A program made the translations under genes and the position numbers. From the NCBI GenBank assembly GCA_026393835.1, contig JAPKZK010000052.1, forward strand, positions 48,247 through 112,246: DNA of 64,000 nt. The letters run 5' to 3'. Source of the stretch: Candidatus Aminicenantota bacterium. GTDB taxonomy: Bacteria; Acidobacteriota; Aminicenantia; UBA2199. Below, piece after piece: positions 27,257 to 36,800 of the stretch. Every line of letters begins with the position of its first letter. Positions within the stretch are counted from its first letter, which is position 1. The notes below the pieces were generated by a model. That model had not been told where the DNA came from, did not search any database, and was given only the letters and a program-made list of their open reading frames with translations.

Positions 27257-27330
27257 GAGCTTGCCCACGAATTACACGAATTATCACGAAGATTTTTTGT
27301 CCACCGGTTCCACGATTACACTGATTAACA
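27257..27330 (-). repeat. Family B half-element, inverted copy
   Basis: Reads GCCCACGAATTACACGAATT, then a GTCCACCGGTTCCACGATTA segment. It is the reverse complement of the right halves at 22030-22094 and 44546-44626. Confidence 0.65.
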
Positions 27331-27579
27331 CTGATGGGGAAAAAGAAGGGGAGAAGAAAAAAAATGATGAATGATGAATGATGAAAAAAAAAGAATGATT
27401 TGTCATTGGTCATTGGTCATTTAAAAGTGAGAAGGTGAGAAGTTAAGATGGTAAGAAGGTAAGGGAAGGAAAAAAGAAAAAAACTCGGTGTCTTGGCGCC
27501 CCGTTTCGTGGTGGCAAAAGTTTTCATGGTTTTCGGGCGAGAAGGCGGGCGGTTGCGTCCTCATGAGGAATTACTTTGG

Positions 27580-27810
27580 TATTTGCCAAAGGAACCGGGG
27601 CAATTGCCAAAGGAGTTTTGTCATTTGCCAAAGGATCTGCGGCATTTGCCTCAAGCTCTTTGTCATTTGCCCCAGGTGCTCCGGCATTTGCCAAAGATGT
27701 TGTGGCATTTGCCCCAGGTGCTGTGGCATTTGCCAAAGATGCTCGGACATTTGCCAAAGAATCTTTGTCATTTGTCCCAACCCTCGTGGCATTTGCCCCA
27801 AATGTTTTGG
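27580..27810. repeat. Minisatellite, eleven exact 21-bp units
   Basis: Eleven consecutive units of exactly 21 bases, each starting CATTTGCC (first two: TATTTGCC, CAATTGCC), with two alternating unit types, CCAAAG and CCCCAGG, at the middle. Because 21 is a multiple of 3 and no unit has a stop, several frames are open on both strands. There are no spacers, so it is not a CRISPR array. Confidence 0.9.
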
Positions 27811-27816
27811 AATGTT

Positions 27817-27935
27817 CCGGATGCCTTCCGGGAGACGGTGTAAAGTTTACGGAGTGTTGCGGAAGCCTTCCCGAAGACGGTGCGGACTTTACGGAGTGTC
27901 GAGGAAGGCTTCCGGGAGACAGTATAAAAGTGGCT
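27817..27935. repeat. 43-bp tandem repeat (GGAAGGCTTCCGGGAGACAG)
   Basis: Three copies, two complete, at 43-base spacing, with a palindromic GGAAGCCTTCC core and a TTTACGGAGTGT tail. The same unit occurs at 40441-40500. Confidence 0.75.
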
Positions 27936-28328
27936 GAAAACCTGGAAACCCTTTCTTTAAATACCTGGGTGGTGGAAATAGAATGATGAATGATGATTGA
28001 TGAATGATGAAGAAAAACAAGGGGGCGCGGAAGAGAGGAAAAAACAATCTGAGAAATCTGCGTAATCTGTGGACGGATTAGTCATTGATCATTGTTTTTT
28101 CGCGGCAAATTATTTTGTTTTCATCTTAACTTCTCAACTTCTCAACCTCTCAACTTCTGCTTTTCCTCGTGTTCGTCCGTGGCAACCTGCTTGTGTTTGG
28201 GATTTTGAACCTTTGTATTTTTGGCTTTGTTTCGAGTTTCGATTGATAGATCGATGCCCCGAGCCCCTATTCCAATCCTTAGAACTATTAATTGAATCCT
28301 TTAAGCGCCCGGATCACCCCTTTTTTCT

Positions 28329-28680
28329 ATTATATCAGCCGTCGAAGGTATTATATCATCCCCCTGGGGAATGTAAATTTACATCTAAAAGGATCGATCT
28401 CAATCCTTACAGAGGTTAATTCGATTCCCAAAGGATCGGTATCAGTCCTTTTAGGATCGATGCCATCCCTAAAATTTTTTTTGGTAACTTTTTTGAGAGG
28501 CGACGCAGGGGCTCGAAGGAGTGAGATAATAGTAAGAAGGGATGATACAATAGCAAAAAGGCTTGATACAGGACCTTTAAAGGGGTGAGGTCGGCGCTCC
28601 GAAAGGGAGAATAAGTGCAAAAAGAGTTGATCGCGCCCCTCAAAGGATCGATAAAAGCTCGATAAGCTGTGAAATGTAGG
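28329..28680. repeat. Degenerate array with 21-bp period
   Basis: ATTATATCA recurs at 28329 and 28350 (21 bases). GGATCG recurs at 28391, 28433 and 28454 (42 and 21 bases). Later units such as GATGATACAATAG and CTTGATACAGG keep a spacing of about 21. The sequence differs from the array at 27580 but the period is the same. Confidence 0.6.
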
Positions 28681-28873
28681 CATGCAGGATTAATATATAT
28701 GCCGGAAGGCGCGGCATAAGGATTCAAAGGGGGAAAAAACAGACTATAAAAAATTCGATTTACCCACTCAATCTGAGAATGAACCTGGTTTTTTAATACT
28801 TGTTTTTTCACAGTTTCGTCGCTTCCAAGGAACTCATCGGAAAACATTTATGGATAACATTTTACCCGGATTA

Positions 28874-29013
28874 GGGTTTGATAAATCAAACCCCTACATT
28901 GGATTAAATTATCGAAATGGGAAGGGAGAAAAGACGTCGGGCAAAGAATATCCCCACGTCATAAGCAGGTGTCCGGTAAGAAATCCCCCGTAGGGGTTTG
29001 ATTTATCAAACCC
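28874..29013. repeat. Pair of inverted 24-bp palindromes
   Basis: GGGTTTGATAAATCAAACCC plus CTAC at 28874-28897 is exactly the reverse complement of 28990-29013. Each copy contains a perfect 20-base palindrome. 92 bases separate them. Confidence 0.85.
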
Positions 29014-29352
29014 TTATTTTGGGAAGAATTCCTCCTCACCTTCTATCTTTTAAATGCCCCTGAATCCTTATCCCTGATTCCTGGCCCCTGATCCCTGATT
29101 CACAGTTTCGGTCATTTGGATTTGTTTCGAGTTTCGTGCTTCATGAGGCGTGCTTTGGATTTTCCTATCATCATTCATCATTCTATCTGCTCTAAACTAT
29201 CCGTTTTTATAAAAATGTAGACCTCGACATTGATCCTATGCGTTGATTCATGCGTTTAAAAAAAAGGCTATGTTTTTATAAACTCAGACCGCTGCCCTGA
29301 AAAGTTATGCTATTTTATAGTTGTAAATCTAAAATTAAAGGAGGAACTCACG

Positions 29353-29886
29353 ATGAAATCGAGAGTCATTTTTGTTTTATGTGTATTGTCGTTGGTATCA
29401 TCGGCTTTCGCCGGTGTACAAGAGTTTAGCAAAGGGAAACTGTTTTTAACCCCCCAGTTTGCCTATTATTCCTATGCGCCCAACCTGGGACTAAGTGTCG
29501 AGTATGCCGTGACAGATAATATAGGAATAGGCGGCAGTTGTATGTTTGCCTTCTGGAGTGACGAGTTTCTTGATGTCAAAGTTTCGCAATCGCTTATTAC
29601 TCCGTCTGTTGATGCCTACTATCATTTTACCGATATACAGGCGGAAAAATTCGATTTATTTGCCGGGTTAAGCATCGGTTATTCAATCTTTTCCTGGTCA
29701 TGGGATATCGGAGATACTACATGGAGCGATGCCGGATCATCCGGTATTTATCTAAGCCCTGTCCTGGGAGCAAGGTATTATATATCGAAGAAGCTTGCCT
29801 TATGCCTGAAATCCCATTATTCAGCGCTGGGCAGTTGGACCGGGATAGGCGGAGAGTTTGGATTAACGTTCCTGCTAAGTAAGTAA
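29353..29886 (+). CDS. Small outer-membrane beta-barrel protein
   Basis: The protein has 177 residues. AAAGGAGG lies 7 bases before the ATG. A signal peptide of about 20 residues ends in AFA. The mature part shows alternating hydrophobic residues and aromatic girdles (FAYYSYAPNLGLSVEY, LFAGLSIGY) and ends in GGEFGLTFLLSK, consistent with about eight strands of the OMP_b-brl/OmpA-like type. It should sit in the outer membrane as a narrow barrel. The next gene, a lipoprotein, starts 12 bases downstream, so they are co-transcribed and a terminator ends the unit at about 30418. The function cannot be assigned beyond envelope structure or passive transport. Confidence 0.8.
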   Translation: MKSRVIFVLCVLSLVSSAFAGVQEFSKGKLFLTPQFAYYSYAPNLGLSVEYAVTDNIGIGGSCMFAFWSDEFLDVKVSQSLITPSVDAYYHFTDIQAEKFDLFAGLSIGYSIFSWSWDIGDTTWSDAGSSGIYLSPVLGARYYISKKLALCLKSHYSALGSWTGIGGEFGLTFLLSK

Positions 29887-29898
29887 CGGAGGCAATAA

Positions 29899-30345
29899 AT
29901 GAATCATTTTTTTGAATCCAATCGAAAACTGGTTTTTATATGTGCGCTACTCTTAGCAAGTATAACGATGACGTCCTGCGTAGAAGCTGGTCTATTGAGT
30001 AAAACGCGTAGTTTCCAAGGAAAATATGCGATCGCTCTTGATAATTCAAGGGCGGATATCTTGACTATAATCGAAGGAGTTGGTAAATCCATGTCTTTGG
30101 AGGTTTCCGGCCTCGATGTTCCACAAGGGATCATATCCCTATCATCGGGCTCAGGCGTTGATGCTTCTTATTTATTTGGAAAATACGCTTCAAAGTCGAT
30201 CATTGTCAGGACATTAGAGTCCGGGAAAAAGTTAGAAATTGAGATTTTGGTAGCCGGAAATTTTGGGACGGGCGTAAAGGAAGTTGCGGATAAGGTTTTC
30301 AACGAATTCAAAATGAAGTTACTTGAAAAAGTCGGCAACAGCTAA
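29899..30345 (+). CDS. Hypothetical lipoprotein
   Basis: This 148-residue protein has a hydrophobic signal ending in the lipobox-like TMTSC (Cys about 27). The mature part of about 120 residues has alternating strand and helix and no family I recognise. GGAGG lies 8 bases before the ATG. It is the second gene after a beta-barrel gene, with a strong terminator after it, so the two probably work together at the outer membrane; this is inference from context. Confidence 0.75.
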   Translation: MNHFFESNRKLVFICALLLASITMTSCVEAGLLSKTRSFQGKYAIALDNSRADILTIIEGVGKSMSLEVSGLDVPQGIISLSSGSGVDASYLFGKYASKSIIVRTLESGKKLEIEILVAGNFGTGVKEVADKVFNEFKMKLLEKVGNS

Positions 30346-30369
30346 TCCGTAAAAAGAGAAATGAAAGGG

Positions 30370-30418
30370 AAAGAGGGACGCCGTTTATTGGTGCGATTAG
30401 ACGTCCCTCTTTTTCTTT
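30370..30418 (+). terminator. Rho-independent terminator
   Basis: AAAGAGGGACG (30370-30380) pairs perfectly with CGTCCCTCTTT (30402-30412) around a 21-base loop, followed by TTCTTTTG. It ends the barrel/lipoprotein unit. Confidence 0.85.
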
Positions 30419-30445
30419 TGAGTAACGTGAACAAAAGGTGGAATC

Positions 30446-30850
30446 ATGAAGTGTTCAAATTGTAATGAAGAATTACCCGAAAGAGCGAATTTTTGCTTCA
30501 ACTGCGGGTTTGGCATAGGTTCCGGCATGAAAAAAGAAGAGCCGGTTGAACTGAACCGGCGGGAGGTAGCACTTATAGATGATTATGGCGGTTATCTATC
30601 GGTGGGGGGGTGGATAAATATTATTTCGGGAGCCATCCTGGCGATACTATTATTTAATAAAGCATCCGAAGGATATAGGGTAGATGGTGTACTGATTATG
30701 TTGGGTTTTGCCGGCTTCATTTCCGGGCTTATATTTGCCTGGCTCTATTTTGGACTGCATAAGGTTATATTAAAGATTTCCAGGATAGAGAAAACATTGG
30801 AATCTATAAAAGAAGATGTGGTAATAAAAACAGTGCCTGGGCAAGGATGA
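30446..30850 (+). CDS. Zinc-ribbon protein with two membrane segments
   Basis: This 134-residue protein has an N-terminal zinc ribbon, CSNC then CFNC 14 residues later (Cys3 to Cys20). Two hydrophobic helices follow at about 55-70 and 82-105, separated by a short polar loop, then a C-terminal amphipathic helix (KISRIEKTLESIKED). AAAGGTGG lies before the ATG. It is of the zinc_ribbon_2 plus membrane type, common and of unknown function. It precedes the giant exported protein by 35 bases and may be co-transcribed with it. Confidence 0.78.
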   Translation: MKCSNCNEELPERANFCFNCGFGIGSGMKKEEPVELNRREVALIDDYGGYLSVGGWINIISGAILAILLFNKASEGYRVDGVLIMLGFAGFISGLIFAWLYFGLHKVILKISRIEKTLESIKEDVVIKTVPGQG

Positions 30851-30885
30851 AGTACTTAGACAATTAAAATGAAAAGGAGAGTATC

Positions 30886-33800
30886 ATGAAAAAACGAATA
30901 ATCATGGTTATATTTGTATTTATATTTTTACAGTTTTCAGGGTTTATCCAGGGTGCAATACCGGCGTCAGAGCGTGCGGCTTTGATTGCGTTGTATAATA
31001 GCACCAATGGAGACAATTGGACGAATATGAGTGGGTGGAAAACTCCACCTTTGAGCACCGATGGTTTTGCTATGCCGGGAACGGAAGGAAGTTGGTATGG
31101 GGTTACTTTATCGGGAGATAGCGTGATTAATATTGATTTGCAAGGAAACCGACTGAACGGTATTATCCCCAGGCAATTGGGCAATCTCAGTGAATTGCAA
31201 TATCTTGATCTGCGCCTCAATCATCTGATCGGTGGCATTCCTTCTCAATTGGACGAACTTAGAAATTTGAAACAGTTTTTCCTAGAAGGCAGCCGACTGA
31301 GCGACTATATCCCTTCTCAATCAGATAACCCAATTCATTTGGAAAATCCTGATATGTCCGACATCAAAATACCGAGCGAGTTAATAAGTCATACTCAAGC
31401 GGGATTACCTGATTTAACACCTTATCTACCTGCTGGGTGGACTAATAAAATTATTATCTCAAATGTTAGTGGTAGTCAAATAGATGATAAAATTTACGCA
31501 TATCAAATGGTTGATATTGGTTATTCTGCCAAAAATATCGGTACAGCAGATATATTGAGTGGATTTAGGGTCAAAATATGGGTTGATTCAGTTGAATATT
31601 TCGACAGATACTGGTCCAGTCCTTTATTGGCCGGTTATTATTTTAAGTCTTACGACCATCCATTTACATTTACAGATAAAGGTCCCCATTCAATAACCGT
31701 GAAAGTTGATTCAGCCTATAATGTTATTGAATCTGATGAAAATAATAATGAATATACCCGATATAATATTACCGTATATCCTGTATTACCTAGAGGTATA
31801 ACCACTAACAGTCCGGTATCTTCGATTACAACGAATAGTGCAGTATGCGGCGGGGATATTTTATTAGATGGCTGCGATCCTATAACTGCCAGGGGGGTTT
31901 GTTGGAACACATCACCCGAGCCTACAATCTATAATTCCAAGACAATTAATGGAACCGGGATAGGAAGTTTCACCAGCAACATTACCGGATTGACTCCAAA
32001 TACAACGTATTATGTCAGGGCATATGCCACAAATAGCGTAGGAACAGCCTATGGCTCTAATGTAACCTTCACTACACTTCCAATGGCTATTACCATACCA
32101 ACCGTAAGCACCTACTCCGCATCTTCAGTTACATCAAATAGTGCCGTCAGCGGCGGTAATGTCACATCGGATGGAGGTGCGAATGTAACAGCCAGGGGGG
32201 TCTGTTGGAGTACGGCAATAGATCCCACAATCAATAATTCAAAAACTACCAACGGCTCAGGTATGGGAAGTTTTACCAGCTATATAAATGGCTTGAATCC
32301 AGGTACAACTTATTATGCAAGAGCTTATGCTACAAACAGTGCAGGAACCGGATATGGACAAAACGTTTATTTTACAACTCCCCCATCCAATTCATTGCCG
32401 ACTGTAACCACGAATCCTGTATCGTCAGTTACAGCAAACAGCGCCACTTGTGGAGGCAATGTTATATCGGATGGCGGCTTGGCTGTATCAGCCAGGGGCG
32501 TTTGCTGGAGTACTTCGCCAAATCCGACAACCAGCAATTCCAAAACCTATGATGGAAGTGGGATCGGAAGTTTTACCAGTAATATTACCGGATTAAATCC
32601 AGGCCCAATGTATTATATCAGGGCTTATGCCACAAATAGTTTAGGAACCTCTTATGGCTCGAATGTAAACTTCACTACAGATATTACTATACCAACCGTA
32701 ACCACCTATTCTGCATCTTCAGTTACATCAAATAGTGCCGTCAGCGGCGGTAATGTCACATTAGATGGAGGTTCTCCTGTAACGCAAAGGGGCGTCTGTT
32801 GGAGTACTTCATCATCTCCTACGATCAACAATTCCAAGACCAATGATGGAAGTGGAACTGGGACCTTTAGCAGCAATATTACCGGCTTAAGTCCAAACAC
32901 AACATATTTTGTCAGAGCTTATGCCACAAACAGCATTGGGACAGCCTACGGTTCGAACAATAATTTTACTACAACTGGAGGAACAAGCAATGGGCTAATT
33001 GCTTATTATCCATTTAATGGAAACTCCAATGACGAGAGTGGAAACGGAAATCATGCAACAGCATATGGCAATGCAACTTTAACAACAGATAGATTTGGTA
33101 CGTCAGACAGGGCATATTACTTTGATGGAGACCATGACTATTTGCAAACTGGCGCGTCTTCTACATTACAAGTGAGTACTAATTTAACCTTTACTGCCTG
33201 GGTTAACCTTAGTAGTAAAAGCTCTAATCACAGTATAAGCGCCCAAGGAACTATTGTTGATACGACTGGAAATTGGCAAGTGTATATCGATACCAATGGG
33301 AGAATCAAGATCGGGGAAAACAACAACTCATATCCTGCTGGTATTAGTATTGGTTCAATTTCATGGAACACCTGGTATTTTATCGGAGTTACTTTTTCTT
33401 CAGGCACTTACAAGTTTTATATAGATGGGGCGTATGATTCAACATCAATTTCGGGGTTACCGAGTTTCAATACTACCAGTGACGGCATTAAAATCGGAGA
33501 AAGGGAATATGCCCCGGACATCGACGATACAAAAGGAAAACTCGATGAAGTTCGCATATATAATAAAACATTGTCTGCCTCTGAAATTGAATCCTTATAT
33601 CTGATAGGTGGGGGATATCCTACTGTAACAACCAACGCAGTATCTGCAATTACCTCAACCAGTGCTTTATGCGGTGGGAATGTTACTTCTGATGGAGGTT
33701 TAACCGTAACCGCCAGGGGCGTCTGTTGGAGTACGGCAATAGATCCCACAATCAATAATTCAAAAACTACCAACGGCTCAGGTATGGGAAGTTTTACCAG

Positions 33801-36800
33801 TAGTATTACCGGATTAAATCCAGGCACAACGTATTATGCCAGGGCTTATGCCACAAATAGCAAAGGAACTTCGTATGGTGCGGATGAAAGATTTACGACG
33901 ACTGGCTCTGCAACCGCTTCATTGTCCGGGAGATTACGGATTAAAAATTCAAACGGTGAAATCAGCGCGATAAAGGCTTTATCAGGCTCTAATGTTAAAA
34001 TTAATAATGCTAATAAAGAATGGGCAATAAATGAAGATGGTTCCTTTAGGGTTGATGGATTCTCTTTTAAAATTGGGGAAACTTATGATGTGACTGCAGC
34101 GCTGAAATATAACGATTATATCAATGTGGATAACGGCAATACACCACCGCCATCGGAAAATAAAGAACCCAGGATTTCAACGAGGATTGGATCGATTAAA
34201 ATTCAACAAGGTCCAAATACTTTAAATATTGATTTCCCTCCCCCTGTATTTATGATTCATGGAATTATATCAGGGTGGAAAAACTGGAATTTGTGGGCGA
34301 AAGAACTTTTAAAGATTGGCTATATTGTTTTTACACCAAACCACAATTATATTAAAAGAAATCCTTCTTACACTAAAAAAGATGAAGCCTTTGAAATATT
34401 GAATCAGTATACATCTGACATTTATGGTTTATTTTTTGAGGTTGTATTATGGCAACAGAGTAGGGCTGATATTACGTTCATTTGCCATAGTGAAGGTGGA
34501 GTTGTTATGAGAGCTTTTGTAAATGATTTTCCAAGTATTGCGAAAAAGATAAAAAAAATATATACCCTCGGAACACCTCATAGTGGTACTGATTGTTTAG
34601 GTTTAGCGGCTTGGCACTATGGTTTAGGTGTGGATCAGATGATGGGTTTTAATGAGAAATATCCCAATTTCAAAGATGTTCCTGTTTATGCCATTTCTGG
34701 ACATGGCTCTGAAAAACCGTCTATTAACAATTGTTTCTTAAATAGTGATGGTGTAGTTTATTGGTCTACCCCTATGCTTGATAATGTTAATTGTAGTCCA
34801 TTTAAGATATTAATACAAATAAAAAGTAATCCAATTGATTACTTTAATTATATAACTACTCCAGGTGGCAATTTTGAAGGATTTAACACAGTTTACAAGG
34901 ATAATGGCCACCATTTTGGCTATGCACATACGAATCTTATCAAGGATGGAATTAGAGATATCTTAATTAATACCATACTTCGGTTAATGGAGGGCCTCGA
35001 GATAGAAAAGAGCGATAGCTGCGATGCAGATAGAAATACTTCCCAAGACTCTCCAGCTTCTGAATCTGTGGATTTACCGATTTTTAAAGATGAATATTAT
35101 TTAAGTTCCAATTCTTCCAAATCAGCTCAGGTTAATGTTTCCTCCACCGAGTCCGCAACGTTTGCGGCTTTTAGCGAACGTATGGATATAGGATTGAGTC
35201 TTACAGACCCCACCGGCAAAGTAATAACATCGACCAACTATTCCTCCAATCCTTCCATAAAATATTCAAAGACCGACTGGGGAGTACAATATTCAATTAC
35301 CAATCCTAACGTTGGCGTCTGGAAAGTCCGGGTGACGGCAAAGAATACGAGCGACTACGTAGCAGTCGGCGTTTATCAAAAATCGACCTGGGGCATCCGG
35401 GGTGTTTCCAATAAAACAGAATATAACCCTAATTCTCAGGCCATTCTAAATGCCAAAATCGATGGCTCATCAGCAGGCGTTACTATAACGAATTTTCAAG
35501 CCACAACCTATGATAATAATCAGATTGAAATCTCAACCATAAACCTTTATGACGATGGCAAACATAATGACAAGAGTGCGGGCGATGGTATTTATGGAAA
35601 CACTTATAACACACCTACCCAGGCAGGGTACTATCGGTTAAAGTTCCATGCCGATAGCTCCTCAAAAGAACAGAAAGAAAGTTCATGGGGGTATACAGTC
35701 GCCAAATCAATTTCCGAAACGGAAATATCCCTCAGTCGTTCAAACTTACACTTTGGGTCATCCGGGCAATTATCGACAAGTGCCCAAACCGTAATGATTA
35801 GCAATAAAGGCGGCGGCGCGTTAAACTGGAACGCTTCCGGTAATGTCTCGTGGCTTTCTGTCAGCCCATCTTCAGGGACCGGTGATTCAGCACTTTCGGT
35901 GTCGGTTAATCCCTCCGGTTTAGCCGTAGGCAGTTACACAGGAACAATCACAATCACCGATCCCAATGCCACCAATTCTCCACAATCCATTTCTGTCTCG
36001 CTTACCGTCTACCACCAGGGAACAACCGCTGCGCCTTTTGGAGATTTCGCGACTCCATTAGAGGGGTCCGCAACATATAACAGTGTCCCGGTTACCGGTT
36101 GGGCGCTTGATGATGTTGGGGTATCGAACGTTAAAATATACAATGGCGACACGTACATTGGCGACGCCATATTTGTGGATGGCGCCCGCCCTGATGTACA
36201 GGCGGCATTCCCTACCTATCCCAATAACTATAAAGCCGGATGGGGATATATGTTGCTAACCAACTTCTTACCCAACGGCGGAAACGGCACATATATCATT
36301 CATGCCAAAGCCATTGATAAAGAAGGTAATGAGGTGACGCTGGGCTCTAAAACTATCAACTGCGATAATGCCCATGCCGTAAAACCTTTCGGGGCCATCG
36401 ATACACCCTTACAAGGCGGAATGGCATCGGGGAAAAATTACGTGAACTACGGTTGGCTTTTAACCCCTGTTCCCAACTATATCCCGGCTGACGGTTCAAC
36501 CATCAGTGTTTTTGTAGACGGGGTTAATCTCGGTCATCCCACTTATAACATCTTTAGGGCCGATATTGCCAATCTTTTCCCCGGCTATTCCAACAGCTTT
36601 GGCGCCGTGGGCTATTACTACCTGGATACAACGAAATTGACAGACGGGGTACATACCATTTATTGGATTGCCACCGACAGCGGCGGTAATTCCGACGGCA
36701 TCGGCAGCCGGTATTTTTCGGTATTAAATGCAAGCGGGACTCAGCAATGCAAAGACGTTGCTTTACAGGACACTGTGCTTAATAAAGGACCGGATTACCA

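Larger units (their letters stand above)
27076..29352. other. 2.3-kb gene-free repeat field
   Basis: No credible gene: open frames here are repeat-driven and unsupported by ribosome-binding sites. From left to right it holds family B and C palindrome fragments (27151-27330), a family A fragment (27481-27523), an 11 x 21-bp minisatellite, a 43-bp repeat, a second array of 21-bp period (28329-28680), a pair of inverted 24-bp palindromes (28874 and 28990) and two GTTTTTATAAA motifs before the gene at 29353. Confidence 0.7.

Noticed and set aside
27580..27810. CRISPR array
   Set aside because: Units are contiguous 21-mers with no unique spacers and no cas genes nearby.
27488..27986. Three overlapping plus-strand and two minus-strand frames of 76-149 codons
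   Set aside because: All result from the stop-free 21-bp minisatellite; there is no start signal.
28069..28847. Open frames of 98-143 codons on both strands
   Set aside because: They run across the degenerate 21-bp array and unique AT-rich DNA, with no ribosome-binding site or recognisable motif.
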